Below, one piece after another: positions 1 through 5,429 of a stretch of DNA of 5,429 nt. Position 1 is the first letter of the stretch; every line of letters begins with the position of its first letter. Where the stretch lies: contig CAZHOV010000246.1 in NCBI GenBank assembly GCA_964534315.1, positions 1 through 5,429 of the forward strand, written 5' to 3'. Below the pieces are notes generated by a model, which ran no database searches, was not told the DNA's origin, and saw nothing but the letters and a program-made list of their open reading frames with translations. The stretch is from CAZHOV01 sp964534315. Lineage in GTDB: Bacteria; Bacteroidota; Bacteroidia; Chitinophagales; Saprospiraceae. The translations under genes and the position numbers were made by a program.

Positions 1-42
1 TGCTCATTGCTCATTGCACATTGCTCATTCTTCATTGATTGA
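1..42. repeat. Heptamer cluster (TGCTCAT words) inside each 152-bp unit
   Basis: In the first unit, six consecutive 7-bp words run TGCTCAT, TGCTCAT, TGCACAT, TGCTCAT, TCTTCAT, TGATTGA. The same cluster recurs at 153, 305 and 457, and its first two words recur at 609. Seven-base periodicity is visible directly. A second heptamer cluster of related sequence in the opposite sense lies at 74-101 of the unit. Confidence 0.85.
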
Positions 43-73
43 AGGGTAAGGAATTTATAAGCCGCATTGTGTA

Positions 74-101
74 GTATTGAGTATTGGGTCTTGAGTAGTG
101 A
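74..101. repeat. Second heptamer cluster (GTATTGA words) inside each 152-bp unit
   Basis: Four 7-bp words run GTATTGA, GTATTGG, GTCTTGA, GTAGTGA, followed by an A-rich stretch. In the B-type copies the third word is GTATTGA, because of the C-to-A difference at unit position 90. The reverse complement, TCAATAC, matches the first cluster's phase TCATTGC at five of seven bases. The two clusters are therefore roughly inverted relatives that could pair. Confidence 0.8.
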
Positions 102-623
102 GAAAAAAGGTTTGATAGCAGGAAAATTATTTCAGACTCCTTCTTCCAAAATTGCTCATTGCTCATTGCACATTGCTCATTCTTCATTGATTGAAGGGTA
201 AGGAATTGATAAGCCGCATTGTGTAGTATTGAGTATTGGGTATTGAGTAGTGAGAAAAAAGGTTTGATAGCAGGAAAATTATTTCAGACTTCTTCTTCCA
301 GAATTGCTCATTGCTCATTGCACATTGCTCATTCTTCATTGATTGAAGGGTAAGGAATTTATAAGCCGCATTGTGTAGTATTGAGTATTGGGTCTTGAGT
401 AGTGAGAAAAAAGGTTTGATAGCAGGAAAATTATTTCAGACTCCTTCTTCCAAAATTGCTCATTGCTCATTGCACATTGCTCATTCTTCATTGATTGAAG
501 GGTAAGGAATTGATAAGCCGCATTGTGTAGTATTGAGTATTGGGTATTGAGTAGTGAGAAAAAAGGTTTGATAGCAGGAAAATTATTTCAGACTTCTTCT
601 TCCAGAATTGCTCATTGCTCATT

Positions 624-823
624 CTAACATCTACCTTTTTTTTAAAGCTCTGGAAATCATAGGTCTTCGCGTATTCCAGTAATGACGTAGTCACGAGAAT
701 TTCATTTTATTTTTCATTCCTTTTAATTTAACTTCCATCAATAGTAAAGGACTATGCATATGGCTTCGCCTTTTACTGTAGAGTAGTTTTCATTTTGGGC
801 CAAGCTTTAGCTGGTGATAGCCT
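624..823. other. Gene-poor spacer between repeat array and PLP enzyme gene
   Basis: No convincing gene or RNA was found here. The stretch holds an oligo-T run near 640, T-rich sequence at 702-725, and the imperfect hairpin listed at 741-779. A short minus-strand reading frame enters from the repeat array, but it starts at GTG and shows no recognisable domain. Confidence 0.6.
741..779. other. Imperfect inverted repeat, possible minus-strand transcript end
   Basis: The left arm AGTAAAGG (743-750) pairs with the right arm CCTTTTACT (769-777) with a single bulged T. A G-T wobble and one more pair extend the outside to 741 and 779, and the loop is 18 bases. It lies about 70 bp beyond the stop of the minus-strand PLP enzyme gene, so it could end that transcript. 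The T tract of a standard intrinsic terminator is missing on the minus strand, so this assignment is weak. Confidence 0.25.
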
Positions 824-844
824 TCATTCCTCATTCCTCATTGC
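824..844. repeat. Three heptamers (TCATTCC, TCATTCC, TCATTGC) abutting the PLP gene stop
   Basis: Words occupy 824-830, 831-837 and 838-844, and the next three bases are the reverse-strand stop codon of the PLP enzyme gene. Read in the gene's own sense, the 3' end runs directly into GGAATGA-like words. The words resemble the TGCTCAT family of the 152-bp units. Confidence 0.7.
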
Positions 845-1984
845 TTACGAAATGGCCTTGATCAACGCTTGAATATCCGCCTCATCGTTGAATACGTTGA
901 CGGCTACGCGGATATGCTTGCCCCGTAACGAGACTGAAATATGATGCTTGTCCAAGTTGGCTTTGACCTGCTCCATATCGGTACCTGGGGGAAGTTTGAG
1001 CGAGAATAGATGATTGGAAAAATAGGCTTCGTCTTCTAGTGCTACACCTTTATCTTCTAAAAACCGGACCAATGGCCGGATCAACTCTTTGCCGTATTGC
1101 TGGATGTTGGGAACGCCCCATTCCAGGATCTGCATCATTCCTGCTTTCAATATGGGCAGGAGGATAAAATTGCTGGTTTCGCCTACGTTGTACCGACCGG
1201 CACGTGGATTGTATTCCTGCTCGTAGGTCGTCAGGCTACTGAAATTGCGGGCGTTGGTACGGTTCATCCAGGATTCGTCTAAAGGAGTACCCTCGGCAAA
1301 GCGGTCACTGATGTAGGCACAACCGGTGGAATAGGGACCCAATAGCCATTTGTATCCGGCGCAGATCAGGGTATCAATCCCATAAGCCTCCACATCCATC
1401 GGCAAAGCGCCTACCGACTGGGTACCGTCGACCAAAAGCAACGCACCTACCTTTTTGCACTTTTCTCCTATTTGCTTTAAATCAAATTTTAACCCGTTCA
1501 TCCAATGAACAGAGGATAAAAGAACAATAGAAGTCTCATCATCAATAGCGTAAAATAAGCGCTCATTCCAATTCTGGCCCAACTTTTCCAGCCTATTATC
1601 GGGAGCGATGACCAACAGATCGTTATCGTTAGTAGCGCACCAGCGCTTTAAAGAAAAATAACCACTAGGAAATTCATCTTTTATGGTAATCGCTTTCCCG
1701 CCTTTTTTGGGGCTAATATTATTTAAGACCGTACTGAAACCATAAGAAACAGAGGGAATTAACGCTATACTTTCAGAAGAACAATTGACTATTCTACCGA
1801 ATAAATGCTTGACCTCCGTCACTTCTCTAAAAAAATCATCTACGCCGATATCCATTGGATTGCGCTCGCGAATGAGTGCTTGTATCGCCGCCGCCTCAGC
1901 AGATTTAAGCAAAGGAGCCTTGTAAGCACAATTGAGGTAGTGAACGTCCGGCCTTAGACTAAAAAGATGTTTTTGACACTCCAT
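845..1984 (-). CDS. PLP-dependent aminotransferase class V-fold enzyme
   Basis: A 379-residue fold-type I PLP enzyme, probably cytoplasmic; the substrate cannot be deduced. The Schiff-base lysine is Lys212 in CAGYKWLLGPYSTG. The pyridine-nitrogen aspartate is Asp186 in LLLVDGTQSVGA, with Gln189 close behind. The SSVHWMNG segment (157-164) and the RYNVGETSNF segment (264-273, equivalent to the family's RFE.GTPN) also fit. The 264-273 region has no catalytic cysteine of the kind cysteine desulfurases carry, so an isopenicillin-N-epimerase-like or aminotransferase/lyase role is more likely than sulfur transfer. The ATG at 1984 is preferred because the family-like sequence VHYLNCAY begins soon after it. 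An in-frame ATG at 2044 would add 20 unconvincing residues and overlap the opposite gene's upstream region. No Shine-Dalgarno sequence is visible, which is usual in Bacteroidota. It is transcribed divergently from the YdcF-like pair. Confidence 0.93.
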   Translation of the reverse strand: MECQKHLFSLRPDVHYLNCAYKAPLLKSAEAAAIQALIRERNPMDIGVDDFFREVTEVKHLFGRIVNCSSESIALIPSVSYGFSTVLNNISPKKGGKAITIKDEFPSGYFSLKRWCATNDNDLLVIAPDNRLEKLGQNWNERLFYAIDDETSIVLLSSVHWMNGLKFDLKQIGEKCKKVGALLLVDGTQSVGALPMDVEAYGIDTLICAGYKWLLGPYSTGCAYISDRFAEGTPLDESWMNRTNARNFSSLTTYEQEYNPRAGRYNVGETSNFILLPILKAGMMQILEWGVPNIQQYGKELIRPLVRFLEDKGVALEDEAYFSNHLFSLKLPPGTDMEQVKANLDKHHISVSLRGKHIRVAVNVFNDEADIQALIKAIS

Positions 1985-2049
1985 ATGACAACAATTTTTA
2001 AAGTCAATTGTATAGTTATCCGAAATATACAAGACTAATACCACTCATA
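1985..2049. promoter_or_regulatory. Divergent intergenic region for the PLP enzyme and YdcF-like genes
   Basis: These 65 A/T-rich bases separate the two divergent start codons, so both promoters should lie here or just inside the genes. On the minus strand TATATTTC (complement of 2022-2029) is one base from the Bacteroidota -7 consensus TAnnTTTG and about 38 bp before the PLP start. No matching TTG lies about 20 bp further upstream. I find no clear promoter for the plus-strand gene. Confidence 0.35.
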
Positions 2050-3315
2050 ATGAATAAGTTATTATTAATCCCAATTTTCCTTTTTTGTACTTCATTCCTT
2101 TCCGGTCCGAGTGAAAACGAAGATAAGGTGGCCGGATTTAACCCTTCCTACGAATTTATTTCCAGCAACCCGGTTCAAGATAAAAGTTTTTATCTCTTTA
2201 CCCTAATGGGCCAAGTGGAGGGCGTCCGGTCCGCTCTTGCAGGAGACCCTGTTCTGAAGGAAATTAACACAACCTATCTCCGTGCCTTTCAACAAGCGCT
2301 AAGCACTTGCCAGGGTGATCCTGAGTGCTACGATGAAGCCGTCCGGTTTAAAAAGAGAGATCTACGCAAAATCCGAAAGCGGCTGAAATACCTAACGAAA
2401 AAGACGGAAGCCCTTAAGCCGATGATCAATAACCATATGCGGCCATCAGGTCGATTTAACCGTTATGTAGGATTTGAGGATTACCAACTACTCATTGAAT
2501 CGTTTAAGGAAAATATTGATGGTATCAATAGGGTTCTGGATATCTATGGGCTTGGTAAAAAGCCATACTATGGGGATATCGACAAGGCTTTATACGATGT
2601 TGAATCCGCTCCATATCAACAAAAGCTACAGCAAGAGATGAGAGGGCTGGCTGATCAGGATTTTTCTTTGTTCTTTGAACCCATGGTGGCCTATGCCTTA
2701 AAATTAATGGATTTGCACGAAAAAAAGGATGCCGTCCGATACGAGCCGCTGGAGGATCGCGAAAACGAACCCGCCTCCAATTATTTAAATAAGATTGACT
2801 GGGCGGAATATTCCTACTCTATCATATCCGTTTTTGGTGCCTCCCCTGCAGATAATGCCCCCATAAGTGAGGAGGGCAAGCGCAGAGCCGATCGGGCAGT
2901 CGAATTATTCAAAAAGGGATTAGCTCCTCTGTTGGCTTTTTCAGGAGGACATGTGCGCCCTTATAATACGCCTTTCAGTGAAGCGATTGAAATGAAAAAG
3001 TACGTGATGGAAAAGTATGGTATTCCTGAAAAATATATTCTGGTGGATCCCTATGCCAGACATTCCACCAGCAACCTGCGTAATTCGGCCCGACTGATTT
3101 ACCGCTACGGGTTACCTACCGACAAGAAAGCGCTGTTGAGTAGTTCCAAAAGCCATATTTCGATCATAAAAAGTATCCTGCATAAGCTGCGTTGTATCCA
3201 GGAATTGGGCTATCAACCAGTAGTTTTTCACGAACGCATTTTGCCTGAAGCCATTGAGATTACCCCCAGAGTGACCTCCTTACACTCCAACGCTCATGAT
3301 CCGTTAGACCCTTAA
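2050..3315 (+). CDS. Exported YdcF-like (DUF218) protein, paralog 1
   Basis: A 421-residue protein. Residues 4-18 are a hydrophobic signal segment following MNK. It lacks a good lipobox and is probably secreted to the periplasm. Residues 30-245 form a helical, charged N-terminal domain shared with the next gene, with motifs NPVQDKSFYL (40-49), HMRPSG (129-134), DIYGLG (164-169) and a Cys87-x5-Cys93 pair that could form a disulfide. Residues 256-395 match DUF218/YdcF/SanA/ElyC. They include VFGASP, an Arg-rich helix, FSGGHVRP (297-304), SEAIEM (310-315), and ARHSTSNLRN (336-345), which resembles the family's T..N motif. Characterised DUF218 proteins are linked to envelope biogenesis, but no reaction is established, so the biochemical role here is unknown. 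ATG 2050 is chosen over an in-frame ATG at 2008, because the latter would bury the signal peptide behind 14 residues. It is likely the first gene of a two-gene operon. Confidence 0.88.
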   Translation: MNKLLLIPIFLFCTSFLSGPSENEDKVAGFNPSYEFISSNPVQDKSFYLFTLMGQVEGVRSALAGDPVLKEINTTYLRAFQQALSTCQGDPECYDEAVRFKKRDLRKIRKRLKYLTKKTEALKPMINNHMRPSGRFNRYVGFEDYQLLIESFKENIDGINRVLDIYGLGKKPYYGDIDKALYDVESAPYQQKLQQEMRGLADQDFSLFFEPMVAYALKLMDLHEKKDAVRYEPLEDRENEPASNYLNKIDWAEYSYSIISVFGASPADNAPISEEGKRRADRAVELFKKGLAPLLAFSGGHVRPYNTPFSEAIEMKKYVMEKYGIPEKYILVDPYARHSTSNLRNSARLIYRYGLPTDKKALLSSSKSHISIIKSILHKLRCIQELGYQPVVFHERILPEAIEITPRVTSLHSNAHDPLDP

Positions 3316-3336
3316 TTTTTTTTGTATTTTCACAAC

Positions 3337-4620
3337 ATGAGTTTTTCAAAATCCCTCTTTCTTTGCTTTCTGGTTTTGCAATTCATCGGATGCAGAACGG
3401 GTGTCGGGCAACCTCCCTCGCGAGGGTTTGAACCCGGTTATCGCATTTTATGGGACAATCCCGTGCAGGATAAAAACTTTTATCTCCTTAGCTTATTTCA
3501 ACAGCTTCCGGAAGTGCGGGCTACCCTTTTAGAGGATGTTATAGTAAAGCAGCATGGAGCCCCTTATGTCAATTCATTTTCTTCGTCAATAAACAACTGT
3601 GGCGGCAATACCAAATGCCTGGACGATGCCCTGAGATGGCGCTCCGGAGATGTGCGAAAAATAGGTAAAAGGCTGCAAGAACTCTGTAAATCGCGACCGG
3701 AATTAAAGGCGATGGTTAATAAGCATATGCGTCCTTCCGGAATGTTTGCTAGATTTTCAAATGAGCCGGATCATATAATGCTATTGCTAGCCTGGGAAGA
3801 AGCTGTAGAAGGGATGCACCATATTTTTGATGTGTATGGGCTGGGAGAAGCTCCTTACTACGACGACATTGATCAGGTAGGCTATGATATACAGTCGCCC
3901 GAATACCAAAAATTAGTCAACCAGGAATTGAAGGAAACTGCCCCCCAACAGGATCAGGAACTGCTCTTTTTCGAACCTGCGCTGTTTTACGCAATGGCTT
4001 TATTGATAGCCAACAACCGGGACGAAGCCGGACGATATGAACCCATGCAGAATAAGGCTAATGCCAAGGCTTACGAGTATATCCCAAACATCAACTGGGA
4101 TGCCTATCCGTATTCCGCCATACTCGTTTGCGGTGCCTCCCCTGGCCCTTCAGACGATCCGCCCAATATCAGCGCTTATTCAATGGGGCGTGCTGATCAT
4201 GCAGTGGCACTGTACAAAGAAGGAAAAGCTCCGTTAATCATATTTTCAGGTGGCCATGTGCGTCCGTTCCAAACTTCGTACTCAGAGGCAATCGAGATGA
4301 GGAAGTACGTTATGGAAAAGTATGGAATAGATCAAAAACACTTACTCGTAGACCCCCATGCCCGGCACACGACAACCAACCTGCGCAACGGTGCCCGAAT
4401 CATTTGGCGATACGGAATTCCTCCCGATAAAGAGGCCATCGTCACTACCGATGCCACACATAGCTTTTTAATTACCAGCACGGTGCATCGCCTACGCTGC
4501 TACAGAGAGTTAGGCTACCAGCCCGTTCAGCTTCGCAAGCGCCTGTCACCGAATGATGTGGCTTTTTTACCTAATGCCAAATCGTTACACGCCGATAGCA
4601 GCGACCCGTTAGATCCGTGA
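3337..4620 (+). CDS. YdcF-like (DUF218) lipoprotein, paralog 2
   Basis: A 427-residue tandem paralog of the preceding gene, 21 bp downstream and probably co-transcribed. The N-terminus MSFSKSLFLCFLVLQFIGC ends in a lipobox-like FIGC, so Cys19 is the predicted lipidated residue. No acidic cluster follows Cys19, so there is no sign of the Bacteroidota surface-export signal, and a periplasm-facing anchor is more likely. The N-terminal domain repeats NPVQDKNFYL (41-50), Cys88-x5-Cys94, HMRPSG (130-135) and DVYGLGEAPYY (165-175). The DUF218 domain spans about 260-397, with FSGGHVRP (303-310), SEAIEM, ARHTTTNLRN (342-351) and TTDATHSFLI (370-379), the last resembling the family's conserved His region. 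Both proteins end in DPLDP. By hand count the last 125 or so residues are near 58% identical to paralog 1. ATG 3337 is preferred; a TTG at 3322 is in frame but would push the signal peptide inward. Biochemical activity is unknown. Confidence 0.9.
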   Translation: MSFSKSLFLCFLVLQFIGCRTGVGQPPSRGFEPGYRILWDNPVQDKNFYLLSLFQQLPEVRATLLEDVIVKQHGAPYVNSFSSSINNCGGNTKCLDDALRWRSGDVRKIGKRLQELCKSRPELKAMVNKHMRPSGMFARFSNEPDHIMLLLAWEEAVEGMHHIFDVYGLGEAPYYDDIDQVGYDIQSPEYQKLVNQELKETAPQQDQELLFFEPALFYAMALLIANNRDEAGRYEPMQNKANAKAYEYIPNINWDAYPYSAILVCGASPGPSDDPPNISAYSMGRADHAVALYKEGKAPLIIFSGGHVRPFQTSYSEAIEMRKYVMEKYGIDQKHLLVDPHARHTTTNLRNGARIIWRYGIPPDKEAIVTTDATHSFLITSTVHRLRCYRELGYQPVQLRKRLSPNDVAFLPNAKSLHADSSDPLDP

Positions 4621-4688
4621 TAACCAGAGGACAGTAGGACAAGACGACCAGATGTGACGACTTAACGACCTAACTACTCAACAAAAAT
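4621..4688. repeat. Degenerate octamer-like stretch directly after the YdcF-like operon
   Basis: It begins at the base after the second YdcF-like stop codon. Imperfect 8-bp words can be read, the clearest being CGACTTAA, CGACCTAA and CTACTCAA (about 4659-4682), preceded by AGACGACC and AGATGTGA. It leads into the pyrimidine-rich array. The periodicity is loose, so confidence is moderate. Confidence 0.45.
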
Positions 4689-5014
4689 TCCTCTTTTCTA
4701 CTTTCCTACTTTCCTACTTTCCACTTTCCTATTTCCTACTTCATATTTCATATTTCCTACTTTCCCACTTCCCACTTTCCTACTTTCCACTTTCCTACTT
4801 TCCTACTTTCCTACTTTCCTATTTCCTATTTCCTATTTCCTATTTCCTACTTTCCTACTTTCCTACTTTCCACTTTCCACTTTCCACTTTCCTACTTTCC
4901 ACTTTCCACTTTCCTACTTTCCACTTTCCTACTTTCCACTTTCTTACTTTCCTACTTTCCACTTTCCTACTTTCCTCTTTCCTCTTTCCTCTTTCTACTT
5001 TCTACTTTCTACTT
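4689..5014. repeat. Pyrimidine-rich degenerate heptamer/octamer array (TACTTTCC family)
   Basis: About 326 bp made almost wholly of TACTTTCC (8), ACTTTCC (7), TATTTCC (7), TCTTTCC (7) and TACTTTC (7) words, roughly forty units. Local blocks are homogeneous. Three perfect TACTTTCC units at 4796-4819 are followed by four perfect TATTTCC units at 4820-4847. TCTTTCC words around 4975-4994 are followed by TACTTTC words at 4996-5010. There is no open reading frame of interest and no flanking target duplication. It lies between the YdcF-like operon and the dodecin promoter. The plus strand is pyrimidine-rich with interspersed A. Its function is unknown. Confidence 0.9.
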
Positions 5015-5030
5015 GATAATTAGGTTAGAA

Positions 5031-5062
5031 TTTGGAATTTCCATAATAAACATGTAGCTTTT
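5031..5062 (+). promoter_or_regulatory. Probable Bacteroidota-type promoter of the dodecin gene
   Basis: TTTG at 5031-5034 is followed after 20 bp by TAGCTTTT at 5055-5062, one base from the -7 consensus TAnnTTTG. The spacing fits the primary sigma factor of Bacteroidota. Transcription would start near 5068 and give a leader of about 35 bases. The leader is A-rich with no Shine-Dalgarno sequence. Confidence 0.5.
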
Positions 5063-5103
5063 AAAGGTAAATAAATTTTTAAACCCTTAAACAAAAGTAA
5101 ATT

Positions 5104-5310
5104 ATGGGAATTGTAAAAGTAATTGAAGTAATAGCAGTCTCTGAAAAAAGTATAGAGGACGCTGTCCAAACTGCCGTAACGGAAGCATCAAAAACAGTTA
5201 GAAATATAGACTCTGTCTACGTTAAAGACATCAAAGCACATGTAAAGGATAATAAGGTAACCACCTATGGAGTGATCTGTAATATTTCGTTTAGAGTCGG
5301 TGACCAATAG
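5104..5310 (+). CDS. Dodecin-family protein (canonical flavin-binding residues absent)
   Basis: A 68-residue protein matching the dodecin family over its full, typical length. It has a beta strand MGIVKVIEVIAVS, a helix (SIEDAVQTAVTEASKTV, 16-32) and then two strands (SVYVKDIKAHV and TTYGVICNISFRV). Characterised dodecins assemble as hollow dodecamers that store or buffer flavins in the cytoplasm. Aligned to Halobacterium dodecin, the flavin-stacking Trp36 corresponds to Ser37 here, and the flavin-contacting Gln55 corresponds to Gly56. The fold and oligomer are therefore likely, but classical flavin binding is doubtful. From memory, Trp-less dodecins with a similar SVYV segment exist in other bacteria, so this is probably a subfamily rather than a damaged gene. 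The ATG start is the only sensible one. It appears to be a single-gene transcript, with a promoter before it and a possible terminator after it. Confidence 0.9.
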   Translation: MGIVKVIEVIAVSEKSIEDAVQTAVTEASKTVRNIDSVYVKDIKAHVKDNKVTTYGVICNISFRVGDQ

Positions 5311-5311
5311 A

Positions 5312-5327
5312 CAACCGGACAACGAGG
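5312..5327. repeat. Short octamer pair just after the dodecin stop
   Basis: GACAACCG is followed immediately by GACAACGA, two near-identical 8-bp words starting within two bases of the stop codon. This echoes the octamer-like words after the YdcF-like operon. It is only two units, so it could be chance. Confidence 0.35.
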
Positions 5328-5357
5328 ATTGATTTAGAGAACATGAATTTTTGAGGC

Positions 5358-5402
5358 GAGGCCGTCTAAAAAGCCTTTTAGACTCCCTCTAAGGAATTTT
5401 TT
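5358..5402 (+). terminator. Possible intrinsic terminator after the dodecin gene
   Basis: A perfect 8-bp stem, GTCTAAAA (5364-5371) with TTTTAGAC (5376-5383), closes a 4-base AGCC loop. Outside a 2x2 internal mismatch, GAGG (5358-5361) pairs with CCTC (5386-5389). A T6 tract follows at 5397-5402, seven bases after the stem. It lies about 48 bp past the dodecin stop. The inner stem is A/T-rich and the T tract is offset, so this is a moderate call. Confidence 0.5.
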
Positions 5403-5429
5403 ATAGTTTAGGAGATATTCTTTTTGAAA

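Larger units (their letters stand above)
1..623. repeat. Tandem array of 152-bp units in A-B-A-B order (304-bp higher-order repeat)
   Basis: Units start at 1, 153, 305, 457 and 609, so the period is exactly 152 bp. There are four full copies plus a 15-base start of a fifth that breaks off at 623. Copies 1 and 3 read identical, and copies 2 and 4 read identical. The two types differ at four unit positions: 56 (T/G), 90 (C/A), 139 (C/T) and 149 (A/G). The array is therefore a perfect duplication of a 304-bp dimer. The left end may lie outside the window, because base 1 is already at a unit start. No spacers, transposase or convincing coding sequence are present. The function is unknown; recent unequal crossing-over or replication slippage would explain the pattern. 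Confidence 0.97.

Noticed and set aside
1..623. CRISPR array
   Set aside because: The units are contiguous 152-bp copies with no unique spacers and no short palindromic repeat, and no cas gene is present.
1..623. Insertion sequence or MITE cluster
   Set aside because: There are no terminal inverted repeats at unit edges, no target-site duplications and no transposase. Direct tandem copies fit slippage or unequal crossover better.
488..694. Minus-strand reading frame of 68 codons overlapping the 152-bp array
   Set aside because: It starts at GTG and most of it is translated repeat DNA. The frame exists only because the repeat happens to be open, and no family is recognisable.
800..815. Small dyad AGCT-TT-AGCT as a terminator for the PLP gene
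   Set aside because: Only four to six pairs with a two-base loop and no T tract on the minus strand.
1097..1282. Plus-strand reading frame of 61 codons
   Set aside because: It lies wholly inside the PLP enzyme gene on the other strand, which is strongly supported by active-site motifs.
3322..3336. Internal promoter or TTG start before the second YdcF-like gene
   Set aside because: TATTTTCA here only partly matches the -7 consensus and lies five bases from the ATG. The 21-bp gap is better explained by an operon, and the TTG start would misplace the signal peptide.
4037..4237. Plus-strand reading frame of 66 codons
   Set aside because: It lies in another frame inside the second YdcF-like gene and has no independent support.
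4689..5014. Triplex-forming homopurine/homopyrimidine tract
   Set aside because: Nearly every word carries an A on the pyrimidine strand, so the tract is interrupted too often for a classical H-DNA call.

Overview
The window looks like a chromosomal segment from a member of the Bacteroidota, most likely the Saprospiria (Lewinella or Haliscomenobacter-like). This is inferred from three things: gene starts that lack Shine-Dalgarno sequences, a TTTG/TAnnTTT-type promoter before the last gene, and heptamer or octamer low-complexity DNA between genes. The species cannot be named from the sequence alone.

Layout: (1) 1-623 is a non-coding tandem repeat with an exact 152-bp period. Two variants alternate A-B-A-B, so the larger unit is a perfect 304-bp duplication. 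Each unit is itself built partly from degenerate 7-bp words. (2) 624-844 is a gene-poor spacer with one imperfect hairpin and a short heptamer run that ends exactly at the next gene's stop codon. (3) 845-1984 (minus) encodes a fold-type I PLP enzyme of the aminotransferase class V family. (4) A divergent 65-bp intergenic region leads into two plus-strand genes, 2050-3315 and 3337-4620. They encode tandem paralogous exported proteins with a shared N-terminal domain and a C-terminal DUF218/YdcF-like domain. The second is a predicted lipoprotein and the first is not. (5) 4621-5014 is low-complexity DNA: a short octamer-like stretch that begins at the stop codon, then about 330 bp of pyrimidine-rich TACTTTCC/TATTTCC/ACTTTCC words. 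(6) 5104-5310 encodes a dodecin-family small protein behind a plausible Bacteroidota promoter, followed by a hairpin that may be a terminator.

The two YdcF-like genes are 21 bp apart and probably co-transcribed, acting in the cell envelope. Nothing in the sequence ties the PLP enzyme or the dodecin to them functionally. The most unusual aspect of the window is its non-coding DNA. Several different 7- or 8-bp word families occur, and three of the four genes (those that appear to end a transcription unit) run into such words within a few bases of their stop codons. The gene inside the operon does not. The dodecin lacks the tryptophan and glutamine that bind flavin in characterised dodecins. I see no mobile-element gene, RNA gene, CRISPR array or defence system.
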